Below, piece after piece: positions 34,226 through 41,719 of a stretch of DNA of 64,000 bases. The stretch is from Bradyrhizobium sp. Ce-3. Its GTDB lineage: Bacteria > Pseudomonadota > Alphaproteobacteria > Rhizobiales > Xanthobacteraceae. How positions within the stretch are numbered: position 1 is the stretch's first letter; each line of letters opens with the position of its first letter. Below the pieces are notes generated by a model. The model had not been told where the DNA came from. It worked only from the letters and a program-made list of their open reading frames with translations, and did no database searches. The position numbers and the translations under genes were made by a program. Location: assembly GCF_022835695.1 (NCBI RefSeq), contig NZ_BQUV01000004.1:1-64000 (forward strand), in the 5' to 3' direction.

Positions 34226-35398
34226 TCAGACGCCCAGCGCGGAACGTCCGGCGGAGACACGGGTGGCATCGTCTTGCGGGGTATGGACGCGGCCGCACAG
34301 CACGTCGCGATAATGCCGCTCCAGCGGATTGGTTCGCGACAGCCCGTGGTTACTGGTCAGCGACAAGGCATCCTCCACCACTGCTGCGGCGTTATTGGTC
34401 ACCGTCAGCTTGACGATGTTAGACTCGATCGCGGACAGCGGGAAGCCGTTATCGAAATCGGCCGCGAAGCTGCCGATCAGGCGGGCATTGACCGCAAGCC
34501 GGGCCTCGATACCGCCGACGACCTCCTGCATCCGCGGCAATGTCGCCAGCGGCGCGCCGAGATTGGCGGGCACCCGCTCCGTCAGGAATTTGACCAGCCA
34601 GTCGCGGGCCGCACGGGCGATGCCGTCATAGATCGCGGCGACGAAGATCGCATGCACGGTCGCCTGGGTGAGGTCAGGAACTTTCCAGTCGTCGGGCCTG
34701 CGGACGTCGATCTCGTAATCCAGCGGAAACACCACATCGTCGAAGATCACGGTGTGGCTGCCACTGGCGCGCAGGCCGAGATGATCCCAGGTCTCCTCGA
34801 TCCGCGTTCCCGGCAATCCGGCCGGAACCAGAAACAAGCCGACACGGGTGTCCACCTCGTCGGTCTTCGCCCAGACCGAATACCATGTCAGGATCGGCGC
34901 GCCGGTCGAATAGATCTTGCGGCCGGTCAGCCGCCAGCCGGTTTCGGTGCGGCGCGCCGTAGTCTCCGGAAGGCCGCCGCGCGCCGGCGAGCCGAGCTCG
35001 GGCTCGACGCGCAAGGCGTTGATCAGCGCCACGCCTTCGACCGTCTCCTTTGCGAGCTTGCGCGCGAGGCGTCCCGGCCACCGCGTGCTGCGCGCCATCA
35101 CCAGGTGCTGGATGTAATGCATCGACAGCACCAGCGCGGTCGACGGGTCGGCCTTGCCGATGATGCCGAGCACGCGCATGGCGTCGCGGGCGCCCGCACC
35201 CGTGCCGCCGAGCGCCGCGGGTACCGTCAACGCCAGCAGGTTTTCGCGCGACAGGTCGGCGAAGTTCTCGAAAGGAAAGCTGGCATCGCGATCATGTACG
35301 GGTGCGCGCGCCGCAAACACCTCGGCGAGCCGCAAGGCGCGCGCGATATGCTCAGGCTCCGCCGCCGGCGGCAGCTCCCTCGCCGCTGATGTCACCAT
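34226..35398 (-). CDS. Acyl-CoA dehydrogenase-family flavoprotein (SfnB/DszC-like)
   Basis: A 390-residue protein of the acyl-CoA dehydrogenase fold. N-terminal helical part with LSRENLLALTVPAALGGTGA, mid-domain with WRLTGRKIYSTGA and SGSHTVIFDDVVFP, C-terminal helices with HGLSRTNPLERHYRDVLCGR. In sulfur-assimilation operons such proteins (SfnB, DszC relatives) act as flavin-dependent monooxygenases on organosulfur compounds rather than as dehydrogenases. The location between the SsuB-like and SsuD-like genes supports that reading. It overlaps the ATPase gene by 7 nt. Confidence 0.88.
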   Translation of the reverse strand: MVTSAARELPPAAEPEHIARALRLAEVFAARAPVHDRDASFPFENFADLSRENLLALTVPAALGGTGAGARDAMRVLGIIGKADPSTALVLSMHYIQHLVMARSTRWPGRLARKLAKETVEGVALINALRVEPELGSPARGGLPETTARRTETGWRLTGRKIYSTGAPILTWYSVWAKTDEVDTRVGLFLVPAGLPGTRIEETWDHLGLRASGSHTVIFDDVVFPLDYEIDVRRPDDWKVPDLTQATVHAIFVAAIYDGIARAARDWLVKFLTERVPANLGAPLATLPRMQEVVGGIEARLAVNARLIGSFAADFDNGFPLSAIESNIVKLTVTNNAAAVVEDALSLTSNHGLSRTNPLERHYRDVLCGRVHTPQDDATRVSAGRSALGV

Positions 35399-36189
35399 GT
35401 CGCCTCCAGTCCGAGCAGGCCGAGGATCTGCTTGCGCAGATCGGCCAGATAGGGATCGCCGCGATGCCGCGGGTACGGCCGCTGCACGGCGATATCGGCC
35501 TTGATCCGCGCCGGCCGATCGGACAGCACGATGACGCGGTTGGCGAGCACCAGCGCCTCCTCGACGTCATGGGTGACCAATAGCGTGGTGAAGCCCTTGC
35601 GCTGCCACAGCGCCACCAGCTCGGCCTGCATCGCGATCCGCGTCAGCGAGTCGAGCTTGCCGAGCGGCTCGTCGAGCACCAGGATCTTCGGATCGTTGAC
35701 CAGCGCCCGCGCCAGCGCGACGCGTTGCGCCATGCCGCCGGAGAGCTGGTGCGGATAGGCATTGCGGAACGCGGACAGACCGACCAGCTCGATCACGGCA
35801 TCGACCCGGTGCCGCTGCGTCTTCAGGATGCCCTGCGCCTCCAACCCGAGCGCGACATTGTCCCACACCGAGCGCCACGGAAACAGCGTCGGATCCTGGA
35901 ACACGACGACGCGTGACGGATGCGGACCATTGATGCGGACGTCATCCTCGCGCAGCGAGCCGCTGCGTGGCTTCTCCAGCCCCGCGACCAGCCGCAGCAG
36001 GGTCGACTTGCCGCAGCCGGACGGGCCGAGCAGCGCGACGAACTCGCCGGGCGCGATCGAAAGGTTGACGTTGTCGAGCACCGGCAAGGTTGCGCCGTCG
36101 ATGTCGAAGGCGTGGCTGACGCCCTCGATATCGAGCTCGGCGCCGACCGCCGGATAGGTGATCGCCTCGGCCGTGGATTGCACTACCAT
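35392..36189 (-). CDS. Sulfonate/nitrate/taurine-type ABC transporter ATPase (SsuB-like)
   Basis: A 265-residue ATPase with Walker A GPSGCGKST, signature LSGGMAQRVALARAL, Walker B ILVLDEPLGKLD and LLVTHDVEEALVLANRV. It overlaps both neighbouring genes by 7 nt, so translation is coupled with the permease and the acyl-CoA-dehydrogenase-like gene. It drives the permease encoded just upstream. Confidence 0.92.
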   Translation of the reverse strand: MVVQSTAEAITYPAVGAELDIEGVSHAFDIDGATLPVLDNVNLSIAPGEFVALLGPSGCGKSTLLRLVAGLEKPRSGSLREDDVRINGPHPSRVVVFQDPTLFPWRSVWDNVALGLEAQGILKTQRHRVDAVIELVGLSAFRNAYPHQLSGGMAQRVALARALVNDPKILVLDEPLGKLDSLTRIAMQAELVALWQRKGFTTLLVTHDVEEALVLANRVIVLSDRPARIKADIAVQRPYPRHRGDPYLADLRKQILGLLGLEATW

Positions 36190-37199
36190 TTGACGACCCC
36201 CTTCTGCCAGACCAGCAGGCGGTCACGGGTCTTGAACAGCAGCGTGATCGCGCCGGAGCAGAGCAGCGACATCACGATCAGCGCCGCGTACATGTTGGCA
36301 TAGGCCGCCCAGCCCTGCGCCCATTGCAGGTACCAGCCGAGCCCGGCCTTGACGCCGATCATCTCGGCGACCACGAGCACGGCAAAGGACGAGCCGAGCC
36401 CCATGAACAGGCCGACGAACACGTGCGGCAGCGCGGCTGGGATCGCGACCTTCAGCACCAGGAACGATGGCTTGGCGCCCAGCGTGCGCGCGACGTCGTA
36501 ATACGCGCTGCTGACGCTCGCGACGCCCGACCAGGTCAAGACCGTCACCGGGAAGCCGGTGGCAAGCGCGATCAGGAAGGTCGAGGCGCTCCAGCTCGAC
36601 GGAAAGGTGAAAAACGCAATCGGCAGCCAGGCAGTGGCCGGCAGCGGGCCGATGAAGCGCAGCACCGGGTGCACCCAGTAGCCGATCTTCTGCGACCAGC
36701 CGATCGAGACGCCGGTGATGAAGCCTATGGTCGCGCCGATGAGGTAGCCACCGAGCTGCAGCCTGATCGAGGCGAGCACGCTGTCGAGCAGTTTTGGCAG
36801 ATCGTCGGTATAGACTTCCAGGATCGACTGCGGCGGCGGGAAGAACGGCAGCGGCAACCAGGCGAATTTCGCGGTGGCGACCTCCCACAGCGTGACGAAC
36901 GCGCCGAACGCCACCAACCAGGGCGCACGCTTGCGCAACGCCTGCCCGGCGCTGCCGAGATAATCCGCGCTAAAGGTGCCGAACAGGATGAAGGCCGCGA
37001 TGACGATCGCGCCGATGCCGAGCGATTCCGTCCGCGACCAGTCGCCGACATCGGGCCAATACAGGCACGACAGCCCGAACGCGAGCCAGACAAAGCTCGC
37101 CGCAAGCCCGACACCGTAGCTGCCGGAGAGGTTCGAGAACGTGACCGCGGCGCGCGGCGACCCTGCGGCCGTCGTATCAGACACTGAATACGTCGACAT
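36183..37199 (-). CDS. Sulfonate/nitrate/taurine-type ABC transporter permease (SsuC-like)
   Basis: A 338-residue permease, longer than the usual 250-280 because of about 90 extra N-terminal residues with two hydrophobic segments (near 30-50 and 60-80). The permease core has FIGPLPATAWLPIAFFTFPS and the EAA-like loop ARTLGAKPSFLVLKVAIPAALPH. The start overlaps the end of the binding-protein gene by 23 nt. It forms the channel for the 37177 and possibly the 32161 binding proteins. Confidence 0.9.
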   Translation of the reverse strand: MSTYSVSDTTAAGSPRAAVTFSNLSGSYGVGLAASFVWLAFGLSCLYWPDVGDWSRTESLGIGAIVIAAFILFGTFSADYLGSAGQALRKRAPWLVAFGAFVTLWEVATAKFAWLPLPFFPPPQSILEVYTDDLPKLLDSVLASIRLQLGGYLIGATIGFITGVSIGWSQKIGYWVHPVLRFIGPLPATAWLPIAFFTFPSSWSASTFLIALATGFPVTVLTWSGVASVSSAYYDVARTLGAKPSFLVLKVAIPAALPHVFVGLFMGLGSSFAVLVVAEMIGVKAGLGWYLQWAQGWAAYANMYAALIVMSLLCSGAITLLFKTRDRLLVWQKGVVKW

Positions 37200-38268
37200 A
37201 GATCCGCTCCGCGAATTTGGCCGTGTCGGTGCTCTGCTTGAACACCTGCACCGATTTCAGATCGTCGGCGTAGCCCTTGAGCTCGCGCTTGAGCACCTCG
37301 CCGGTCGGGTGATGGTGATGGGTGTGGTAGCGCGCCATCGCCTCGAGATCGGCGAGGCTCGCCGCCTTCGGCGCATAGGGCTGGAACGATTTCGCCGCCT
37401 TGTCCGGATTCTGCGAGGTGAACATCGCGGCATCGAGCAGCGCCTGGGTGATGGCGCGCGCGACATGCGGCTCCTCCCGCACCAGGCTGCCGCGCAGGCC
37501 GACGATGCAGCAGCTCTTGTCGCGGTACTCGCCGTCGAGATTGGAGGCGACTTCCTTGTACTGCGCATCCTTCAGCCAGAGATAGGCCAGCGGATCCGAC
37601 GACAGGAAGGCCTGCACCTCGCCCTTCTCGACCGCGACGTTCAAGAGATTGCCGGGATAGGCGCGCCAGTCGACATCCTTGATCGGGTCGATGCCGAGCT
37701 TGGACAGCTGGATCGAGAAGAAATTCTTGTCGGGACCGGCGAGATCGCCGACCGCGACGATCTTGCCCTTGAGATCGGCGAGCTTGTCGACGCCGGAGCT
37801 GGTACGGGTCAGGACGCGCATGCAGCCGCCATGTGTGCCGGCGGCGATCTTGACGTCAAAGCCCTGCTCGAGCGGCTTCAGCCAGCGCAGCGCCATGCCG
37901 AGCCCTGCGTCGCTCTTGCCGGTGGCAATCGCCTCCAGCAACTGGTCGGTGGAGCCGGAATAATTGACGAGCTCGACGTCGAGGTTCTGCTTCTGGAAGA
38001 AGCCATGGTCGATCGCGACCGGCAGCGGCGCGAGGCAGACTGCGCCGGCATTCCAGGACAGTTTCAGCTTGCGCGGCGCACCGGTCAGGGGCGGTGCATC
38101 CGAGGCCGTCTTGCAGATCGGGAATTCGGAGAAATCGATCGCCGGGGCGATCGCGCGCGGTGCGAAGGCCTGCGCGTGATAGGCACCGATCGGTGCGGCA
38201 AGGGCCGCGGCGGCGCCCGCACGCAGCAAGGTGCGGCGATCCATCACCGTCTTCTTGTTGGTCGACAT
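37177..38268 (-). CDS. ABC transporter substrate-binding protein (NrtA/SsuA-like), Tat-exported
   Basis: A 363-residue binding protein with a twin-arginine signal (MDRRTLLRAGAAAALAAP) near residues 9-26. The body has LKLSWNAGAVCLAPLPVAID, GFFQKQNLDVELVNYSG and DKLADLKGKIVAVGDLAG, as in nitrate/sulfonate binding proteins. ATG at 38268 has AGGAG five bases upstream; an ATG three bases earlier is also possible. A His-rich stretch (YHTHHHHPTG) lies near residue 310. First gene of the minus-strand sulfur operon. Confidence 0.88.
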   Translation of the reverse strand: MSTNKKTVMDRRTLLRAGAAAALAAPIGAYHAQAFAPRAIAPAIDFSEFPICKTASDAPPLTGAPRKLKLSWNAGAVCLAPLPVAIDHGFFQKQNLDVELVNYSGSTDQLLEAIATGKSDAGLGMALRWLKPLEQGFDVKIAAGTHGGCMRVLTRTSSGVDKLADLKGKIVAVGDLAGPDKNFFSIQLSKLGIDPIKDVDWRAYPGNLLNVAVEKGEVQAFLSSDPLAYLWLKDAQYKEVASNLDGEYRDKSCCIVGLRGSLVREEPHVARAITQALLDAAMFTSQNPDKAAKSFQPYAPKAASLADLEAMARYHTHHHHPTGEVLKRELKGYADDLKSVQVFKQSTDTAKFAERIYVDVFSV

Positions 38269-38741
38269 CATTACTCCTGCATTTCGGCAAGGCTCCGCCC
38301 CGCGCGCAGACGTCGCCGTCTGTGCGCCCCGTCGTTCGAAGCTCATGGTTCAGAAAAAGCCGATTTCTCCGGCGCTATTGCCCTCAAAGCAACGCGCAAA
38401 TGATGCGGCGCGGCAAGTTCACCGTCAATGAAATGGAATTTCGAATGTCATCGGCGCGGCAGTCGAACTCTCCACGATCGCAGCGCGCGACGATGAAAGG
38501 ATTTTCGCCTCTGTCGCAACTCGAAGCCGCAGCGCGGGCACTGCAACTGCATCAAATCCAGGCAGTTCGCGGTCGCACGCACGGTGTCTTCTCCATTCGG
38601 CATGCGCGACGAAATCATCCTTGCCGTACGGCAGGCGAATTCAGATTTCCGTTTCGTTGACGGCAAACGGCTTGCCCATAGACTTGATCAACGCTGCCGC
38701 ACTTTCCGCCGCGCAGCGAATGAATCAGAAAGAAAGTCGAT
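38269..38741. other. Divergent intergenic region of the sulfur gene set
   Basis: This 473-nt stretch separates the two divergent binding-protein genes (38268 and 38742). No gene is supported in it. It contains a perfect 12-bp palindrome TGCCGTACGGCA at 38622-38633, possibly an operator for CysB- or Cbl-like control, though no such regulator gene is present here. Promoters for both directions must lie here but I could not assign them with confidence. Confidence 0.4.
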
Positions 38742-39728
38742 ATGCGCAAACTGATCCGCTCCGGTCCTTCCAATCCCTTCACGCGCCGCGCGGCGGCCGC
38801 GCTGATCACGGCGGTGATCACGCTCTCGACATCGGCGGCGGCGTTCGCGGCCGACGCGATCGTGCTGCGGGTTGGCGACCAGAAGGGCGGCAACCGCTCG
38901 CTGCTGGAGATCTCCGGCTTCGCCAAGGACCTGCCCTACAAGATCGAATGGTCGGAATTCCCGGCGGCCGCGCCGATCCTCGAGGCGCTCAATGCCGGTG
39001 CGCTCGACGTCGGCTATACCGGCGATCTCGCCTTCCTCACGGTCTATGCCGCAGGCGCCCCGATCAAGGCGATCGGTGGCACGCGCGCCGATCCGAAGAC
39101 CCAGGCGATCCTGGTGCGCGCGGATTCGCCGATCGAGACTGCGGCCGATTTGAAGGGCAAGCGGCTCGCCGGCACCCGCGGCGGCTGGGGCCAGTTCCTG
39201 ATCGACGCGACCTTGGAGAAGGCCGGCAACAAGATCGAGGACGCGACCTTCGCCCCGCTCGGCCCGGTCGACGCCAAGATCGCGCTGCTCGCCGGCTCGA
39301 TCGACGGCTGGGCGGTGTGGGAGCCCTACGTCTCCTATGCCAGGCTGAAGGACAATGCGCGCGTCGTCGCCGACGGCGAGGGGCTAACACCGACCGTCAC
39401 CTTCATCGTCGCCTCCGACAATGCGATCGCGACCAAGCGCGCCGCGGTGCAGGACCTGGTGCAGCGGCTCAACAAGGCGCGGCTGTGGTCGCTCGACCAT
39501 CTCGCCGAATACGCGACGAGCACGGCCGAGCTCACAAAACTGCCGGAAGACGTGCTGCTCGCCGCCTACACCGCGCAGAAGACGAGCCCGATCGCGATCG
39601 ACGAGGCCGTGGTGAAGGAAGTACAGGCCGCCTCCGACCGCGCCACGCGCTACGGCATCCTCGGCAAGACGCTGGATGTCGGCAAGGCGGTCGACCGCAG
39701 TTTTACCGCGGCTGCAAGTTTGAACTAA
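38742..39728 (+). CDS. Aliphatic-sulfonate-type ABC transporter substrate-binding protein (third in the cluster)
   Basis: A 328-residue periplasmic protein with a long signal region (about 1-37, ending AAAFA). It is a paralogue of the 32161 product: VLRVGDQKGGNRSLLEISGF, LPYKIEWSEFPAAAPILEAL and DAKIALLAGSIDGWAVWEPY are family-typical. It is divergent from the ssu-like operon and lacks its own permease and ATPase, so it probably shares those encoded at 35392-37199. ATG at 38742 follows a purine-rich GAAAGAAAG stretch. Confidence 0.9.
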   Translation: MRKLIRSGPSNPFTRRAAAALITAVITLSTSAAAFAADAIVLRVGDQKGGNRSLLEISGFAKDLPYKIEWSEFPAAAPILEALNAGALDVGYTGDLAFLTVYAAGAPIKAIGGTRADPKTQAILVRADSPIETAADLKGKRLAGTRGGWGQFLIDATLEKAGNKIEDATFAPLGPVDAKIALLAGSIDGWAVWEPYVSYARLKDNARVVADGEGLTPTVTFIVASDNAIATKRAAVQDLVQRLNKARLWSLDHLAEYATSTAELTKLPEDVLLAAYTAQKTSPIAIDEAVVKEVQAASDRATRYGILGKTLDVGKAVDRSFTAAASLN

Positions 39729-39739
39729 CCGGCGCTTTC

Positions 39740-39868
39740 ACCTCCCCTTGAAAAGGGGAGGTCGGATTGCGCGGAACGCGCAAGCCGGGTGGGGATCCTG
39801 CCTCCGCAGACGCCGGCATTCGCGGAGAGCAACCCCCACCCCTCCCTCCCCCTTTCAGGGGGAGGGAG
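39740..39868. repeat. Two strong hairpins of the CTCCCC/GGGGAG type
   Basis: ACCTCCCCTT-GAA-AAGGGGAGGT (39740-39762) and CTCCCTCCCCCT-TTC-AGGGGGAGGGAG (39842-39868) have perfect 10- and 12-bp stems. No U-run follows, so they are not classic terminators. They follow the binding-protein gene by about a dozen bases and may protect its transcript end. Confidence 0.6.
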
Positions 39869-39909
39869 ACAGACAGCGGTGCTCACCCGCACCACCATGG
39901 AGACAACAG

Positions 39910-39990
39910 ATGCCCGGACCGCTCCATCTCGCATTGATCGTCACGGCACACCTGCTCTGCATGACCTTGTTGGTCGCGCTGTCGGTTTGA
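39910..39990 (+). CDS. Possible 26-residue hydrophobic small protein
   Basis: ATG at 39910 has GGAG about ten bases upstream. The predicted peptide begins MPGPLHLALIVTAHLLCMTL and ends VALSV, a single hydrophobic segment that could span the membrane. It stops 37 nt before the SDR gene. Nothing known matches it from memory, and chance cannot be excluded for so short a frame. Confidence 0.25.
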   Translation: MPGPLHLALIVTAHLLCMTLLVALSV

Positions 39991-40027
39991 TAGCGTTCTC
40001 TCAGGGCCAGCCCCAGGGAGAACAACA

Positions 40028-40807
40028 ATGAACCTATCAATGAAGGACCGCGTCGCGGTGGTCACCGGCGGCAGCAAGGGTATCGGGATCGCGGTGGCAC
40101 GCCGGTTTGCGGAATCCGGCGCCAAGGTCGCAATCCTCGCCCGCGGCGCCGCCGACCTCGCGGCGGCACGGGAGGCGCTGGCCAAGGACGGCCTCACGGT
40201 ACGCGATTACGTCTGCGACGTTGCGAAGGCCGCCGACATCACCAAGGCCCATGACCGGATCGTCGCCGATCTCGGCAACATCGACGTGCTGGTCAACAAC
40301 GCCGGCACCGCTCGCACGCTGGCGTTCGAGAGCATCAGCGACGAGGCCTGGCAGGAGGACCTCGACCTGAAGCTGTTCGCCGCGATCCGCTTCAGCAGGC
40401 TGGTGTGGCCGGGCATGAAGCAGCGCAAATGGGGCCGCATCATCAACGTGCTCAACACCTTCGCGAAGGCGCCGGCCGGCAATTCAGCGCCGACCTCGGT
40501 GTCGCGCGCGGCCGGCATGGCGCTGACCAAGGTGATGGCCAATGAAGGCGGCGAGCACAACATCCTGGTGAATGCGCTCCTGGTCGGCCTGATCATGAGC
40601 GATCAATGGGTCAAGCGGCATGCCGCCCAGGCGCCGGACACCGATTTCGGGGAATTCGCCAAGAACCTTGCCAAGGGCACGCCGCTCGGCCGCATCGGCA
40701 CGGCGGAGGAGTTCGCCAACCTCGCCTGCTTCCTGGCCTCGGAGCAAGGCTCCTACATCACCGGCACCGCCATCAATGTCGATGGTGGCCGGTCGCCGGT
40801 GGTCTAG
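40028..40807 (+). CDS. SDR-family protein with altered catalytic residues
   Basis: A 259-residue short-chain dehydrogenase/reductase fold. The cofactor loop TGGSKGIG, DVLVNNAGTA and the closing SYITGTAINVDGG are all present. The active-site block reads APTSVSRAAGMALTK, where the family normally has YxxxK: Tyr is Thr and Lys is Arg. The usual catalytic Ser position (INVLNTF) is also changed. Either the chemistry differs or it is a non-catalytic binding protein. ATG at 40028 has AGGGAGAA upstream. It follows the sulfonate binding protein on the same strand; a role in that pathway is only suggested by position. Confidence 0.88.
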   Translation: MNLSMKDRVAVVTGGSKGIGIAVARRFAESGAKVAILARGAADLAAAREALAKDGLTVRDYVCDVAKAADITKAHDRIVADLGNIDVLVNNAGTARTLAFESISDEAWQEDLDLKLFAAIRFSRLVWPGMKQRKWGRIINVLNTFAKAPAGNSAPTSVSRAAGMALTKVMANEGGEHNILVNALLVGLIMSDQWVKRHAAQAPDTDFGEFAKNLAKGTPLGRIGTAEEFANLACFLASEQGSYITGTAINVDGGRSPVV

Positions 40808-40841
40808 AGCTCCGGTCCCGGTCTAGCCCGGTCCGGAGCTC
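40807..40841 (+). terminator. Hairpin directly after the SDR gene
   Basis: GAGCTCCGG (40807-40815) and CCGGAGCTC (40833-40841) form a perfect 9-bp stem around a 17-nt loop that can pair further. It starts at the last base of the stop codon. Only a weak T-rich tail follows, so termination strength is uncertain. Confidence 0.4.
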
Positions 40842-40854
40842 CAGACTTTGCTTT

Positions 40855-40903
40855 GGCGCGTTTTCTTCACGCGAACCGGTGTCTACTGCGCTCGAAAACG
40901 CTC
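40855..40903. repeat. Dispersed repeat GGCGCGTTTTCTTCACGCGAACCGG type
   Basis: The sequence contains GCGTTTTC near the left end and GAAAACGC at the right end as inverted arms, with CACGCGAACCGG between. I recognise it as a very common Bradyrhizobium intergenic repeat. It lies between convergent SDR and HU genes. Confidence 0.6.
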
Positions 40904-40943
40904 AAGCGGGCAACCAACGGCAGGAAGCGACGGCTCAAAAGCA

Positions 40944-40969
40944 AAAGGCCTCCGTCACCGGAGGCCTTT
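40944..40969 (-). terminator. Rho-independent terminator of the HU gene
   Basis: AAAGGCCTCCG and CGGAGGCCTTT form a perfect 11-bp stem with a 4-nt loop. On the minus strand it is followed by TTTTGCTTTTG, and it begins 4 nt after the HU stop codon. The symmetric A/T flanks mean it can also stop transcription from the left. Confidence 0.85.
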
Positions 40970-40973
40970 CATC

Positions 40974-41273
40974 TTAAACCGCGTCCTTGGCGGCCTTGAC
41001 CGGCCGTGCGCGGACGATCTTCCGGGCCGGCTTGGCCTTGAACATCATCTCTTCGCCGGTGAAGGGGTTGGTGCCCTTGCGCGCCTTGGTCGCCGGCTTC
41101 TTGACCACAACGAACTTCGCGAAGCCCGGGACGAGGAACACCCCGGCCTTCTTCAGCTCCTTGTGGCCGACATCGACGAGCGAGTCCAAAACGTTCTTGA
41201 CGTCGCGCTTGGAGAGTTCGGTGGTGGTCGCGATCTTCTCGATCACTTGCGACTTCGACAGTTGGGTAGCCAT
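40974..41273 (-). CDS. HU-family DNA-binding protein
   Basis: A 99-residue histone-like protein. N-terminal dimerisation helices (LSKSQVIEKIATTTELSKRD), the GFAKFVVVKKPATKARKGTNP arm with the conserved Pro, then FKAKPARKIVRARPVK. A usual HU is about 90 residues; this one has a slightly longer basic tail with repeated KPA/RPV-type residues. ATG at 41273 is preceded by GGAGCAACC. It binds and bends DNA without strong sequence preference. The gene is monocistronic, with a clear terminator at 40944-40969. Confidence 0.92.
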   Translation of the reverse strand: MATQLSKSQVIEKIATTTELSKRDVKNVLDSLVDVGHKELKKAGVFLVPGFAKFVVVKKPATKARKGTNPFTGEEMMFKAKPARKIVRARPVKAAKDAV

Positions 41274-41719
41274 GGTTGCTCCATTGATTCTGGAGTGGGC
41301 ACGATATGGCGGAAAACGCCGAGAAAAACAGTGTTTTCTGCACTCACCACAGCAATAACGTTGTGGACAGCCCCCGAATCAGGGGTTTTTCCAGTGTTTT
41401 TTCCAGTCAAGTCGCTTCCGACCCCTGAATTTACAGGGTTTGCGCGGCTTCGGCGCTCCCGAAACGCCCCCGCGAGAGAATCACTCGAGATATCTCGCGC
41501 GGCCCGGAGTGCGACAATGCTGCGCGCAATCCGGGTTGCGCAGCACTGCGGCCGGCCACTTCAGGTTTCGGAAACGATCCTCCAAAAGTCCGAGGCATTA
41601 GAAAATGACTTGGGTTCCCATTCCAAGGTAACATCGGCGAGCTGCGGCCGCGACCGATCGGCCGGCCGCCCGATGCAAGCCTTTATGCAAGCCTTTATGT
41701 ATGTGCTGGAGACCCGCGT
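41274..41719. other. Intergenic region between HU gene and second Dpp-type operon
   Basis: No gene is supported here. It contains two tandem TTTTTCCAGT copies near 41390-41410, a 12-bp palindrome CGAGATATCTCG at 41486-41497, and two exact tandem copies of ATGCAAGCCTTT at 41673-41684 and 41685-41696, ending 23 nt before the binding-protein start. The region should hold promoters for both flanking genes. Confidence 0.45.

Noticed and set aside
39740-39868. Classic rho-independent terminators
   Set aside because: Stems are strong, but no T-run follows either hairpin, so they are listed as repeats.
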